Shown one piece after another: positions 55,521 through 64,000 of a DNA stretch of 64,000 bases. The translations under genes and the position numbers were made by a program. Every line of letters begins with the position of its first letter. The first letter of the stretch is position 1. The notes below the pieces were generated by a model that saw nothing but the letters and a program-made list of their open reading frames with translations, was not told the DNA's origin and did no database searches. The stretch comes from Streptomyces durmitorensis. Its GTDB lineage: Bacteria; Actinomycetota; Actinomycetes; Streptomycetales; Streptomycetaceae. Where the stretch lies: the NCBI RefSeq assembly GCF_023498005.1, contig NZ_CP097289.1:4030001-4094000 (forward strand), read 5' to 3'.

Positions 55521-56081
55521 GTGGCGCAGGTGTCTAGGAGCAGCTCGGGATTCGTGGCCGGGCTCACCGCCGCTGCGCTCGCCGCGGTCGGCTTCCTCGC
55601 TTACCAGGCCTCGGCCAGCGCGCCGGACTCCCTGGGCAAGAAGCCCGACACGTCCCCCTCGGCCTCCGCGTCGCGCTCCCCCAAGGACAAGGCCAACCCG
55701 ACGGCGCTTCCGGCGCAGTCCGGCAGCGGCGAGCGGGTCGTCTACTCGGTGGGCGAGGACCGCGTGTGGCTGGTCGGAGGCTCCGGCAAGGCGCAGCGCA
55801 CGTTCAAGGTCACGCCGAGCACGGTGGACCCGGTCCCCGGCACGTACGCCGTCACCTCGCGCTCGGGCACCGTCACCGGAACGGACGGCGTGGCGATCGA
55901 GCACGTCGTGCGCTTCGCGAACGTGGACGGCATCGCGATCGGCTTCAGCGCGGCCGTCGACGGCTCGACGCCGAAGCCCGACCCGTCGAAGAAGACCGGC
56001 GGCATCCGCGAGTCGCGCAAGGACGGCAACGCGATGTGGGAGTTCGCGACGATCAGCAAGAAGGTCGTCGTCGTTCCCTAG
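55521..56081 (+). CDS. Membrane-anchored extracytoplasmic protein, function unknown
   Basis: The product is about 186 residues. A single N-terminal helix (FVAGLTAAALAAVGFLAYQASA) is followed by a Ser/Pro/Lys spacer. A beta-rich domain follows (ERVVYSVGEDRVWLVGG ... GIREWSRK-like end), resembling L,D-transpeptidase-associated or Ig-like folds, but no catalytic Cys is present. GTG 55521 is used; GTG 55530 is equally possible. It is divergent from tsaB and overlaps the 3' end of the small minus-strand gene at 56053-56229. Confidence 0.75.
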   Translation: MAQVSRSSSGFVAGLTAAALAAVGFLAYQASASAPDSLGKKPDTSPSASASRSPKDKANPTALPAQSGSGERVVYSVGEDRVWLVGGSGKAQRTFKVTPSTVDPVPGTYAVTSRSGTVTGTDGVAIEHVVRFANVDGIAIGFSAAVDGSTPKPDPSKKTGGIRESRKDGNAMWEFATISKKVVVVP

Positions 56082-56229
56082 GGACCTCGCCCGTGGGCGC
56101 AGGATCGCGCGGCGGTGTCGAGACCGCGGTGGCGGCCGCGCAGGACGCCAGCAGATCGCGCATGGAAATCCCCGATGGCCCCGACAGCCCTCGCGGCCGG
56201 GGCTGTACGTCACGTTCTGAAGCCGACAT
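56053..56229 (-). CDS. Small conserved-looking 58-aa protein with strong RBS and upstream palindrome
   Basis: I read this frame codon by codon: ATG 56229 to TGA 56053, 58 residues, preceded by a perfect AGGAGG at five bases. The core SGISMRDLLASCAAATAV followed by STPP is familiar to me as a motif of small unannotated Streptomyces proteins. An amphipathic helix with one Cys is flanked by Pro/Arg-rich ends. The 18-bp palindrome GGTTAGGTAGACCTAACC lies 31-48 bases upstream, as an operator would. Its last nine codons overlap the 3' end of the convergent gene at 55521-56081. Function unknown. Confidence 0.65.
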   Translation of the reverse strand: MSASERDVQPRPRGLSGPSGISMRDLLASCAAATAVSTPPRDPAPTGEVPRERRRPSC

Positions 56230-56259
56230 GGATGCCTCCTGGGCTCCGGGGGCAGACGT

Positions 56260-56277
56260 GGTTAGGTAGACCTAACC
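56260..56277. promoter_or_regulatory. 18-bp palindrome upstream of the small gene
   Basis: GGTTAGGTAGACCTAACC has eight-base perfect arms. The GGTTAG/CTAACC half-sites are those of DtxR-family iron boxes (DmdR1/IdeR), but the spacing (six bases instead of one) does not fit the 19-bp consensus. It probably is an operator for the 58-codon gene; the regulator is uncertain. Confidence 0.55.
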
Positions 56278-56386
56278 AGTACCGGTATCCATGTGACCAC
56301 GCCCGGAGCACGCCGCGCAACATCTTCCCGACGCCTTGTCGGAATGTTCGGCGAAAAGGCAGCGGATCAGGGCGAGAAGACGCGGT

Positions 56387-56899
56387 TCAGGCCGAAAGCA
56401 GCGTGAGGTCGGCCTCGGCCCACCGCGTCCCGACCCCGGTCAGCGTCACTTCGCGCACCTCGTCCGTCGTGTCGCCGACGGCCCGGTCGATGACGACGCG
56501 CAGCCGATCGTCCGAGAGTTCCTCGACCTTGCCGTCGCCCCACTCCACGACGATCACCGATTCGGGCAGCGAGACGTCGAGGTCGAGGTCCTCCATCTCG
56601 TCGAGACCGCCGCCCAGGCGGTACGCGTCCACATGCACCAGGGGCGGTCCCTCGGACAGGGACGGATGGACGCGGGCGATGACGAAGGTCGGGGAGGTGA
56701 CGGCGCCCCGGACGCCGAGGCCTTCGCCCAGGCCGCGGGTGAGCGTCGTCTTGCCGGCGCCGAGCTCGCCGGTGAGCATCACGAGGTCACCGGGGCGGAG
56801 CAGTTTGGCGAGGCGGCGACCCAGGTCCCCCATCTGCTCGGGGGAGGTGACGGTGATGCCGAGGGAGTTCACGGGGGCCGGGTTGTGCGGTGCTTCCAT
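56387..56899 (-). CDS. tsaE: tRNA t6A synthesis ATPase TsaE
   Basis: The product is about 170 residues. The P-loop GELGAGKTTLTRGLGEGL and the motif VHVDAYRLGG are characteristic of TsaE, the ATPase that resets the TsaB-TsaD complex. ATG 56899 is used; an in-frame TTG lies at 56908. It follows the alpha/beta hydrolase gene closely (11 bases) on the same strand and is downstream of alr, as in mycobacteria. Confidence 0.95.
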   Translation of the reverse strand: MEAPHNPAPVNSLGITVTSPEQMGDLGRRLAKLLRPGDLVMLTGELGAGKTTLTRGLGEGLGVRGAVTSPTFVIARVHPSLSEGPPLVHVDAYRLGGGLDEMEDLDLDVSLPESVIVVEWGDGKVEELSDDRLRVVIDRAVGDTTDEVREVTLTGVGTRWAEADLTLLSA

Positions 56900-56910
56900 G
56901 CCCCCCAACG

Positions 56911-58122
56911 TTAGCCGCTGGACGTCCGTGCGTCGGCCGCCGCGGGGACGGCCCCCGCGCGGGCGAGGAGATCCGCGAGGCGGTCCGTGACCACCTCGGG
57001 GTGCTCCAGCATGACCAGGTGCCCGGCGTCCGGGACGAGGACGAGCTCGGCGTCCGGGAGCAGATCGGCGATGACCTCGCTGTGCTCGCTGGGCGTCACC
57101 AGGTCCTTGTCCCCGGCCAGGACGAGCACCGGGAGCTCGGAGAAGTGCTTCAGCGCCTGCGTCTTGTCGTGCTCGGCGAACGCCGGATAGAACTCCGCGA
57201 CCACGTCGATGGGCGTCGACTCGATCATCCGCTCGGCGAACCGCGAGATCGCCGGGTCCACGTCCTTCGACGAGAACGAATAGCGCTTGATGATGCCGGC
57301 GAAGAGGTCCGCGGTGGCCCGCCGCCCCTTCTCCACGAGATCGGCCTGCGAGCCGAGCGCCTTCAGGACACCCGGGAGCACCCGTCGCACGGCATTCATC
57401 CCGGCGACCGGGAGACCGAAGTTGACGCTGCCGAGCCGCCCGGACGACGTACCGACGAGGGCGACACCGACGACGCGCTCGCGGATCAGCTCCGGGAAGT
57501 GGTCGGCGAGGGCCATCGTCGTCATGCCGCCCATGGAGTGCCCGACCAGGACCAGCGGTCCCTCGGGCGCCGCCGCGTCGATGACGGCCTTCAGGTCCCG
57601 CCCCAACTGGTCGATGGAGACCGGCGTCCCGTCCGCGAGCTGCGCGGCTCCCCGCCCCGAACGGCCGTGGCTGCGCTGGTCCCAGTACACACAGCGCACG
57701 ACGCCGCGCAGGGCCGCCCGCTGGAAGTGCCAGGAGTCCTGGCTCAGGCAGTACCCATGGCTGAAGACGACGGTGACGGGAGCGGGGGCCTTGCGCCCGA
57801 AGAGCCTGCGGCGGCGCGGTGCCTGGGCGCTGTCCGCCTCGACCTCGTCGACCTCGTACGAGAGCTCGGTGCCGTCGTCCGCGTACGCCTGACCCGGCAT
57901 GCCGCGCAGCGAGCCGTACGGCCCGGAGGCGTCGAGTGCGAGCCGCGCCTTCTTGCGCATGCCGCGTCCGACGGTCAGCCGCTCGATGGCGACACCGGCC
58001 GCGGCGCCCGCGGCGACGACGCCTATCGCCGCGCCGGCGAATCCGGCCCTGCGCCAGTTCCCGGCCGCCGCGGCGACTTCCGTCACCGCTTCCGCGGCCG
58101 CCCCCGTGCTGGTCTCGCTCAC
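56911..58122 (-). CDS. Alpha/beta hydrolase with N-terminal membrane segment
   Basis: The product is 403 residues. A hydrophobic N-terminal stretch (AGFAGAAIGVVAAGAAAGVAI) suggests anchoring or export. The alpha/beta fold has HGYCLSQDSWHFQRA (oxyanion region), nucleophile Ser in VGHSMGGM and final His in DAGHLVMLEHPE. The substrate is unknown. It sits between alr and tsaE, 13 and 11 bases from its neighbours, so it is part of one transcription unit. Confidence 0.93.
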   Translation of the reverse strand: MSETSTGAAAEAVTEVAAAAGNWRRAGFAGAAIGVVAAGAAAGVAIERLTVGRGMRKKARLALDASGPYGSLRGMPGQAYADDGTELSYEVDEVEADSAQAPRRRRLFGRKAPAPVTVVFSHGYCLSQDSWHFQRAALRGVVRCVYWDQRSHGRSGRGAAQLADGTPVSIDQLGRDLKAVIDAAAPEGPLVLVGHSMGGMTTMALADHFPELIRERVVGVALVGTSSGRLGSVNFGLPVAGMNAVRRVLPGVLKALGSQADLVEKGRRATADLFAGIIKRYSFSSKDVDPAISRFAERMIESTPIDVVAEFYPAFAEHDKTQALKHFSELPVLVLAGDKDLVTPSEHSEVIADLLPDAELVLVPDAGHLVMLEHPEVVTDRLADLLARAGAVPAAADARTSSG

Positions 58123-58135
58123 GTGCCGCTCCTAC

Positions 58136-59287
58136 TCAGTCGTCGGGTCGCTCATTGGCATAGACGCGCGGGACACGCGATCCGATGCGGGTGACGATTT
58201 CGTACGCGATGGTGCCCGCCGCCTGCGCCCAGTTCTCGGCGGTCGGCTCGCCCCGGTCACCGGGACCGAACAGGACCGCTTCGGAGCCCACCTCCGGCTC
58301 GTCGCCGCCGAGGTCGACCACGAACTGGTCCATGGCGATGCGCCCCGCGACCGTGCGCCACTTGCCGCCGACGAGCACGGGGCCCGTGCCGGACGCGTGG
58401 CGCGGGATCCCGTCCCCGTACCCGACCGGGACGAGGCCCAGGGTCGTGTCGCCGGGTGTGACGTAGTGATGCCCGTAACTGACGCCGTGACCCCCCGGGA
58501 CGTGCTTCACGAGGGCGAGCGAGGCGCTGAGCGTCATGACGGGCCGCAGGCCGAACTCCTCCGGGGTGCCGACCTCGGGGCTCGGCGAGATCCCGTACAT
58601 CGCGATCCCCGGTCGTACGAGATCGAAGTGGGTCTCCGGAAGCGTGAGTGTGCCCGGCGAGTTGGCGATGTGCCGCACCTCGGGGCGGATCCCGCGCTCC
58701 TCGGCGGCCGCGATCATCTCGCGGAAGAGGGTGAGTTGAGCGGTGATGGACGGATGCCCCGGCTCGTCGGCGCACGCGAAGTGCGACCAGATCCCCGTGA
58801 CGCGCACCAGGCCCTCGGCCTCGGCCTGGCGTGCCTGCGAGACGAGCTCGGGCCAGTCGGCGGGCATGCAGCCGGCCCGCCCGAGGCCGGTGTCGGCCTT
58901 CAGCTGGATACGCGCGGTGCGCCCCACGGCCCGCGCGGCGGCGGACACTTCGCGCAGCGCCCAGAGCCCGCTCACCGACATGTCGAGATCGGCCTCGACG
59001 CCCTCGCGCCAGGGCCCGCCCGGAGTCCACAGCCAGCACATGAGGTGCCCCTGGATCCCGGCGGCCCGCAGCGCGAGCGCCTCCTCGGGCGTCGCGGCGC
59101 CCACCCAGGTGGCGCCCGCCTCGACGGCGGCGCGGGCGCAGGGCACCATCCCATGGCCGTACGCGTCCGCCTTCACGACGGCCATGAAGGCGGCGCCTGG
59201 GGCGTGGGCGCGCAAAGTCCGCACGTTGGCCCGGAGGGCGGCCAGGTCGATCTCGGCGCGGGCACGCAAGGGTGCGGTCTCAGTCAT
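58136..59287 (-). CDS. alr: Alanine racemase
   Basis: Alr makes D-alanine for peptidoglycan. The product is a 383-residue fold-type III PLP enzyme. PLP Lys39 lies in VVKADAYGHG, and the second catalytic Tyr lies in GVSYGHHY. The C-terminal beta domain carries RIAMDQFVVDLG. ATG 59287 gives the canonical N terminus. It is the head of the alr-hydrolase-tsaE unit. Confidence 0.96.
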   Translation of the reverse strand: MTETAPLRARAEIDLAALRANVRTLRAHAPGAAFMAVVKADAYGHGMVPCARAAVEAGATWVGAATPEEALALRAAGIQGHLMCWLWTPGGPWREGVEADLDMSVSGLWALREVSAAARAVGRTARIQLKADTGLGRAGCMPADWPELVSQARQAEAEGLVRVTGIWSHFACADEPGHPSITAQLTLFREMIAAAEERGIRPEVRHIANSPGTLTLPETHFDLVRPGIAMYGISPSPEVGTPEEFGLRPVMTLSASLALVKHVPGGHGVSYGHHYVTPGDTTLGLVPVGYGDGIPRHASGTGPVLVGGKWRTVAGRIAMDQFVVDLGGDEPEVGSEAVLFGPGDRGEPTAENWAQAAGTIAYEIVTRIGSRVPRVYANERPDD

Positions 59288-59337
59288 AACGCCGACCAGT
59301 GTCTCAGAGCCCGCTGACACCCTGGCAGCCGCTGGCC

Positions 59338-60228
59338 TCAGGTCCCGGGTCTGCGTCCCCACGCGTAGACCCGGTCTCCCTTGTGCAGGGTCTTCCACAG
59401 GGCACGGGCGTCGTCGAGCCGCATGTTCACGCAGCCGCGTGAGCCAGGGGGGCTGTAGATGTTGCCGTAGATGGCGTGGAAGGCCTGGCCTCCGTTGAAG
59501 AACTGGCTGTAGGGCATGGGGGTCTCGTAGATCGACGACCAGTGGTTCTTGTGCTTCCAGTAGATCTTGTGCCACCCGACGCGGGTCGCGTACCCGGCCC
59601 GCCCGCTCCGGATCGGCACGGGCCCGAGCAGCACCTTCTTGCCCTTCTGCACCCACATCAGCTGCCGCCGCAGATCGACGCAGGCGAGGCGGTACGCGCG
59701 CGTAGGGCACTGTTTGGCTGCGTTCGGCTTCTTGCGGGCGGAGATGAGCCGCATCCGCGCCCAGGTGACGGGCCCCGCGAAGCCGATGGCGGGCCGGATC
59801 CCTTCCTTCCGCTGAAAGGCACGGATGGCCCGGCAGTCCTTGGCGGACTGCTTCCCGTCCACGTCAAGCCTCAGCCACCGCTCGACATCCCGCTGATGGG
59901 GCCCGGTACTCGCGCTGCACCGAGCGCCGACCGACTTCCTGACAACCTCACCCGGCGGCACGTACTCGATGAGCTGCTCGCCGACGGCGTCGTCCGGCTC
60001 GATGGCGTCCTCGGCGGCGCCGGGGGTGTAGACGTGCGGCGCCAGATCCTGGTCCGGGGTGTCCAGCTGCCACGGGTGCCGTGGCGGAAGCGGGATGCCG
60101 GGGACGAGGCGGGCGGCGGGGGACGCGGGGCTCGGCGGTGCGGGGTCGGCGAACGCGGGGCCTGCCGGCAGCGTGGCGGCCACCGCGAGCAGCACGGCCA
60201 GGCCGCGCTGAGCTGTCTTACTGATCAT
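59338..60228 (-). CDS. Secreted L,D-transpeptidase (YkuD) with peptidoglycan-binding segment
   Basis: The product is 296 residues. It has a signal peptide (about 1-27), a linker, and a peptidoglycan-binding-like helical region (RCSASTGPHQRDVERWLRLDVDGKQ). The YkuD catalytic domain has HAIYGN and the nucleophile motif SRGCVNMRLDDA. It forms 3-3 mDAP crosslinks or attaches proteins to the wall. It lies 50 bases upstream of alr on the same strand, another wall-synthesis gene. Confidence 0.93.
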   Translation of the reverse strand: MISKTAQRGLAVLLAVAATLPAGPAFADPAPPSPASPAARLVPGIPLPPRHPWQLDTPDQDLAPHVYTPGAAEDAIEPDDAVGEQLIEYVPPGEVVRKSVGARCSASTGPHQRDVERWLRLDVDGKQSAKDCRAIRAFQRKEGIRPAIGFAGPVTWARMRLISARKKPNAAKQCPTRAYRLACVDLRRQLMWVQKGKKVLLGPVPIRSGRAGYATRVGWHKIYWKHKNHWSSIYETPMPYSQFFNGGQAFHAIYGNIYSPPGSRGCVNMRLDDARALWKTLHKGDRVYAWGRRPGT

Positions 60229-60643
60229 GCGATGAGCGAACCCTGCGGTGTGGCCTGTCGGCCTGTGCCGCGCGGTGGGGTCACCCCGCGCCTACGCCGG
60301 TTCCCCCGATTGCCTGCCCCACCCGATCACCCGGCAACGCCCGCCCCCCGAACGAGCCTTTCCCACCCACCCGCCCGTTTGCCCCGCATCCACCCCTGGA
60401 CGAACAAGCTTTCCCTCCCACCCGCCCGTTTGCCCCGCAGCACGCGCCTGACCGAAGAGCGAGACCGGATGGGCCGCAGCCGGGAACGCACCCGAGGGGA
60501 CGTGCCGGTATGTCCGCCCGGAGCACGGCTCCCCGCACTCCCCCGCCGAAGCAACCCCACGGCCACCGGACGATAGCGAGGACGGACATACCGGCACGGC
60601 CCCGCCCCACAGACAGACCCGCACCGCACCGCCAAGCCGGACG
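60229..60643. other. 415-bp intergenic region with direct and inverted repeats
   Basis: I see no convincing gene. Two 29-bp copies (one mismatch) of a CCCACCCGCCCGTTTGCC-type sequence lie at 60360-60388 and 60411-60439. A perfect 16-bp inverted repeat, CGTGCCGGTATGTCCG at 60501-60516 and its complement at 60583-60598, encloses 66 bases. Confidence 0.6.
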
Positions 60644-62116
60644 CTAGTCCCCCCGAACATCCCGCCAAGCCGCAGGAATCGCCTCCGCCACGTCCTGCGC
60701 ACCCACCGGCGCCCCATCCGCCGCATGCCGCCCCGCGAGCCCATGCAGATACGCGCCCACCGCCCCCGCATCCCCCGCCCCGAGCCCCGCCGCGAGCAAC
60801 GCCCCCGCCAGCCCCGACAGCACGTCCCCGCTGCCCGCGGTGGCCAGCCACGGCGTCCCCGTCGGGTTGACCCGCACCGCGCCGCCGTCCGGGCCCGCGA
60901 CCAGCGTCGTCGACCCCTTCAACAGCACCGTCGCCCCGTACCGCCCCGCCAACTCCCGCACAGCGGCAAGACGCCCCCGCTCGACCTCCTCCCGCGCAAC
61001 TCCCAGCAGCGCGGCAGCCTCCCCCGCGTGCGGCGTGAGCAAGGTAGGCGCGCCCCGCCCCCGCACCGCCGCCGCATCGGCGAGCCGCAGCCCGTCCGCG
61101 TCGATCAGCACGGGCACATCGGCACCCACCACATCCGCGAGCCCCTCGGCATCGTCCCCGAGCCCCGGACCGGCCACCCAGGCCTGCACCCGCCCCGCCT
61201 TGGACGGCGGCCCCGCCGAGACAAGGGCCTCCGGGAACCGGGCGATCACCGCATCCGCCGCGCGCCCCACGTACCGCACGGCCCCCGCGCCGCCCCGCAG
61301 CGCACCGCCGACAGCGAGCACAGCGGCCCCGGGATACCGGGCGGACCCCGCGACGATCCCCACGACACCCCGCCGGTACTTGTCGCTCTCCCCGGTCGGC
61401 AACGGCAGCAGCGAGGCCACATCGGCGTACTGAAAAGCCTCGACCTCAGCCTCCCCCACACCCGCACCCGCACCCCCACCCGCGCCCACACCCACACCCA
61501 GCTCAAGCCCAATGTCGACCAGCCGCACGACCCCCGCGTACTCCCGCCCCGGATCGATCAGCAACCCCGGCTTGTACACCCCGAACGTCACCGTCACATC
61601 GGCCCGCACCGCCTCGCCGACGACGACACCGCTGTCCGCATCGACACCACTCGGCAGATCCACGGCAACCACCGGCGCGCCCAACGCCCGTACAGAACTC
61701 ACCAGTTGAGAAGCCGGGGCCCGCAGCCCGCCCTTCCCCCCGATACCCACGATCCCGTCCACGACAAGGTCGGCCCCCCGCAGAACACCCTCCGCACCCT
61801 CACCCGCGACAACCCGCCCCCCAGCCGCGCGGAAGGCCGCAAGCCCACCCGCATGCACCCGTTCGGGCGAAAGCAGCACCGCGGACACCCCGGCCCCACG
61901 CCGGGCAAGCCGCGCCCCGGCGAACAGCGCGTCACCCCCGTTGTCCCCGCTCCCCACGAGCAGCACGACCCGGGAGCCGTAGACCTTGCCGAGCACCTCG
62001 GCACAGACCACCGCGAGCCCCGCAGCGGCCCGCTGCATCAAGGCACCTTCCGGCACCCGAGCCATCAACTCCCGCTCAGCTGCCCTGACCGTCTCCACCG
62101 TGTACGCAGTACGCAT
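60644..62116 (-). CDS. nnr: Bifunctional NAD(P)H-hydrate repair enzyme (epimerase/dehydratase)
   Basis: The product is 490 residues that repair damaged NAD(P)H hydrates. The N-terminal YjeF_N epimerase domain (about 1-215) has VGSGDNGGDALFAGARLARRG. The C-terminal ribokinase-like ADP-dependent dehydratase domain (about 230-480) has LLTPHAGEAAALLG and TAGSGDVLSGLAGALLAAG. It is fused as in mycobacterial Nnr (Rv3433c). It is followed by a strongly biased GC-rich region with repeats. Confidence 0.95.
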   Translation of the reverse strand: MRTAYTVETVRAAERELMARVPEGALMQRAAAGLAVVCAEVLGKVYGSRVVLLVGSGDNGGDALFAGARLARRGAGVSAVLLSPERVHAGGLAAFRAAGGRVVAGEGAEGVLRGADLVVDGIVGIGGKGGLRAPASQLVSSVRALGAPVVAVDLPSGVDADSGVVVGEAVRADVTVTFGVYKPGLLIDPGREYAGVVRLVDIGLELGVGVGAGGGAGAGVGEAEVEAFQYADVASLLPLPTGESDKYRRGVVGIVAGSARYPGAAVLAVGGALRGGAGAVRYVGRAADAVIARFPEALVSAGPPSKAGRVQAWVAGPGLGDDAEGLADVVGADVPVLIDADGLRLADAAAVRGRGAPTLLTPHAGEAAALLGVAREEVERGRLAAVRELAGRYGATVLLKGSTTLVAGPDGGAVRVNPTGTPWLATAGSGDVLSGLAGALLAAGLGAGDAGAVGAYLHGLAGRHAADGAPVGAQDVAEAIPAAWRDVRGD

Positions 62117-62178
62117 ACCCCGAGTGTCACCCAGCGCCGAGCACGACGCCCACCCCTCAGCAATCAGCCTTTCAGCGA

Positions 62179-62547
62179 TCAGCCCTCGGCAATCACCACG
62201 GCCGAAGCCACCCCCGCGTCATGACTCAGCGAGACATGCCACGACCGCACCCCCAACTCGGCGGCCCGCGCGGCCACCGTCCCCTTCACCCGCAGCCGCG
62301 GCTGCCCGCTCCCCTCGACGAACACCTCCGCGTCCGTCCACCGCAGCCCCGCAGGCGCCCCCAGCGCCTTGGCCAGCGCCTCCTTGGCCGCGAACCGCGC
62401 CGCCAGCGAGGCGATCCCGCGCCGCTCCCCGCTCGGCAGCAGCAACTCCCGCTCCACGAACAGCCGCCCGGCCATCCCCGCCGTACGCTCAAGCGCCGCC
62501 TCGAACCGCTCGATCTCGGCCACGTCGATACCGACCCCAATAATCAC
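62179..62547 (-). CDS. acpS: Holo-[acyl-carrier-protein] synthase
   Basis: AcpS transfers the phosphopantetheine arm from CoA to acyl carrier proteins of fatty-acid and polyketide synthesis. The product is 122 residues. The Mg2+-binding motifs are GIGVDIAEIERF-like ([17 protein letters not shown]) and [15 protein letters not shown] 62547 gives the canonical length. It lies just upstream of nnr on the same strand. coaA, which starts the CoA pathway that supplies its substrate, is divergent. Confidence 0.95.
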   Translation of the reverse strand: MIIGVGIDVAEIERFEAALERTAGMAGRLFVERELLLPSGERRGIASLAARFAAKEALAKALGAPAGLRWTDAEVFVEGSGQPRLRVKGTVAARAAELGVRSWHVSLSHDAGVASAVVIAEG

Positions 62548-62578
62548 GAGCAGCAGCCTACGAGCCCGCGCACCCCCC

Positions 62579-62649
62579 ACCGCCCAAGCCCCGCAGGGTG
62601 CGCCGGCCCACAAAACCGCACACCCCGACCGCCCAGGCCCCGCAGGGTG
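62579..62649. repeat. 22-bp direct repeat between acpS and coaA
   Basis: ACCGCCCAAGCCCCGCAGGG plus TG at 62579-62600 recurs at 62628-62649 with one change (A to G), 49 bases apart. The whole acpS-coaA intergenic region is C-rich. Confidence 0.7.
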
Positions 62650-62695
62650 ACGCACCCCACCCCCCGCCCCGTTCAAACAGCCGTAACAATGGACT

Positions 62696-63694
62696 GTGAT
62701 CTCATCGGTCTCCGTACCCCCGACGACCGCGCGGAGCGCCCACCGGCACAGGCCGGAGGCGACTCCCTACGTCGACCTCACCCGCACCGAGTGGAGCGCC
62801 CTGCGTGACAAGACGCCGCTTCCCCTCACCGCCGCCGAGCTGGAGGAGCTGCGCGGCCTGGGCGATGTCATCGACCTGGACGAGGTGCGGGACATCTATC
62901 TCCCGCTCTCCCGCCTCCTCAACCTCTACGTAGGCGCCACCGACGGCCTGCGCGGCGCGCTCAACACCTTCCTCGGCGAGAAGGGCTCCCAGTCGGGCAC
63001 GCCCTTCGTCATAGGAGTCGCGGGCTCGGTGGCGGTCGGCAAGTCGACCGTCGCCCGTCTCCTCCAGGCACTCCTCTCCCGCTGGCCCGAGCACCCTCGC
63101 GTCGAGCGCGTGACGACGGACGGCTTCCTCCTGCCCACCAAGGAGCTTCAGGCCCGCGGCCTGATGTCCAGGAAGGGTTTCCCCGAGTCGTACGACAGAA
63201 GGGCCCTGACCCGCTTCGTGGCGGACATCAAGGCGGGCAAGGACGAGGTGACGGCGCCCGTCTACTCCCACCTGATCTACGACATCGTGCCGGACCAGCG
63301 CCTCACGGTCCGCCGCCCCGACATCCTCATCGTCGAGGGCATCAACGTCCTCCAGCCGGCCCTCCCCGGCAAGGACGGCCGCACCCGCGTGGGCCTCGCC
63401 GACTACTTCGACTTCAGCGTGTACGTGGACGCGCGCGCCGAGGACATCGAGCGCTGGTATCTGAACCGCTTCAAGAAGCTGCGCGCCACGGCCTTCCAGG
63501 ACCCGTCCTCGTACTTCCGCAAGTACACCCAGGTCTCGGAGGAAGAGGCCCTGGACTACGCCCGTACGACCTGGCGCACCATCAACAAGCCCAACCTCCT
63601 TCAGAACGTGGCCCCGACGCGCGGCCGGGCGGCCCTGGTCATCCGCAAGGGCCCCGACCACAAGGTGCAGCGCCTGAGGCTGCGCAAGCTCTGA
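62696..63694 (+). CDS. coaA: Pantothenate kinase (type I)
   Basis: CoaA phosphorylates pantothenate, the first and regulated step of CoA synthesis. The product is 332 residues. The P-loop is [12 protein letters not shown], followed by [15 protein letters not shown] and the conserved end QRLRLRKL. The start at GTG 62696 fits the family length. It is divergent from acpS. Confidence 0.95.
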   Translation: MISSVSVPPTTARSAHRHRPEATPYVDLTRTEWSALRDKTPLPLTAAELEELRGLGDVIDLDEVRDIYLPLSRLLNLYVGATDGLRGALNTFLGEKGSQSGTPFVIGVAGSVAVGKSTVARLLQALLSRWPEHPRVERVTTDGFLLPTKELQARGLMSRKGFPESYDRRALTRFVADIKAGKDEVTAPVYSHLIYDIVPDQRLTVRRPDILIVEGINVLQPALPGKDGRTRVGLADYFDFSVYVDARAEDIERWYLNRFKKLRATAFQDPSSYFRKYTQVSEEEALDYARTTWRTINKPNLLQNVAPTRGRAALVIRKGPDHKVQRLRLRKL

Positions 63695-63731
63695 CCCCAC
63701 ACGTCCCGGTACGGGCGGCTACCCTGCGCGC

Positions 63732-64000
63732 ATGCTGCATCTACGCCTGATCACCCCGGCGGACAGAACCGATGACGTGGTGCGTCTGATCGAGGAGACG
63801 ACCGGCACCACCCACCTCGCCGTGCTGCCGGGCGCGGCCCGCAACCCCTCGGGCGACGTCGTCATGTGCGACGTGGCCCGCGAGGCGGGCGACGAACTGA
63901 TCGGCGGTCTGCGCGGGCTCGGCATCGACGAGTCGGGCTCGATCGCGGTCGAGAACATCGACCTGTCCCTGTCCCACCGCGCCGACAAGGCCGAGGAGGA
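63732..64000 (+). CDS. DUF389 family membrane protein, 3'-truncated by window edge
   Basis: ATG 63732 opens a frame that runs off the window; 89 codons are visible. The beginning MLHLRLITPADRTDDVVRLI matches the cytoplasmic N-terminal domain of DUF389 (TIGR00341-type) proteins, which end in several membrane helices. Function is unknown. It follows coaA by 37 bases on the same strand and may be co-transcribed with it. Confidence 0.85.
   Translation, partial: MLHLRLITPADRTDDVVRLIEETTGTTHLAVLPGAARNPSGDVVMCDVAREAGDELIGGLRGLGIDESGSIAVENIDLSLSHRADKAEE

Noticed and set aside
56260..56277. Canonical DmdR1/IdeR iron box
   Set aside because: Half-sites match but the 19-bp spacing does not; reported only as an iron-box-like palindrome.

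Overview
The base composition (about 70-73% G+C, with strong G/C third-position bias), GTG starts and the set of developmental regulators mark this as a Streptomyces chromosome core region. Diagnostic genes are the WhiB-like whiD and the orphan response regulator bldM, lying between a guaB pair and groES-groEL1. The order choD-like oxidase, guaB3, guaB2, SigD-type sigma factor, whiB-like gene, groEL1/groES, tsaD-rimI-tsaB-tsaE, alr and nnr matches, as I recall it, the Mycobacterium tuberculosis block around Rv3409c-Rv3433c. This is therefore an ancient actinobacterial neighbourhood into which Streptomyces-specific genes have been inserted. I see no phage, insertion sequence, CRISPR array, rRNA or tRNA.

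Layout. 0-7 kb holds two NlpC/P60 cell-wall hydrolases, small membrane proteins and a PspC-type histidine kinase/response regulator pair divergent from a PspC membrane protein. 7-13 kb holds DoxX, an unknown membrane protein, a class II aldolase, a PPOX protein, guaA and a chorismate mutase. The chorismate mutase gene is preceded by what looks like a complete aromatic-amino-acid attenuator (12562-12721). 13.1-13.8 kb is gene-free but rich in hairpins. 13.8-20 kb holds a lipoprotein, an LAETG sortase substrate, a GMC oxidoreductase with a ferredoxin-like cysteine cluster, and an aldehyde dehydrogenase. 20-31 kb is a head-to-tail array of five Ser/Thr kinase genes, four active and one frameshifted pseudokinase. 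31-39 kb holds a serine hydrolase, glpD, a nucleotide-sugar dehydrogenase lacking its catalytic Cys, guaB3 and guaB2. 39-46 kb holds the ShbA/SigD sigma factor, bldM, whiD, a LysR/MOSC pair, an SDR, groEL1 and groES with two CIRCE operators. 46-53 kb holds a polysaccharide deacetylase/lipoprotein pair, a methyltransferase, an ECF42 sigma/DGPF pair and a TetR/MFS pair. 53-64 kb holds the t6A genes (tsaD, rimI, tsaB, tsaE), alr, an L,D-transpeptidase, nnr, acpS, coaA and the start of a DUF389 gene.

Themes. Purine supply (guaA, guaB2, guaB3), cell-wall building and remodelling (P60, Alr, L,D-transpeptidase, deacetylase, sortase substrate), envelope signalling (PspC system, kinase array), developmental control (ShbA-type sigma, BldM, WhiD) and protein/tRNA quality (GroES/EL1, t6A) dominate.

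The observations most worth following are: the chorismate mutase attenuator with a leaderless FLFTY leader peptide; the kinase array with a shared extracytoplasmic module and a split pseudokinase carrying a slippery sequence; a small unlisted gene at 56053-56229 with a perfect palindrome upstream; the chain of hairpins at 13302-13429; and two inverted consensus DnaA boxes at 34514-34617.
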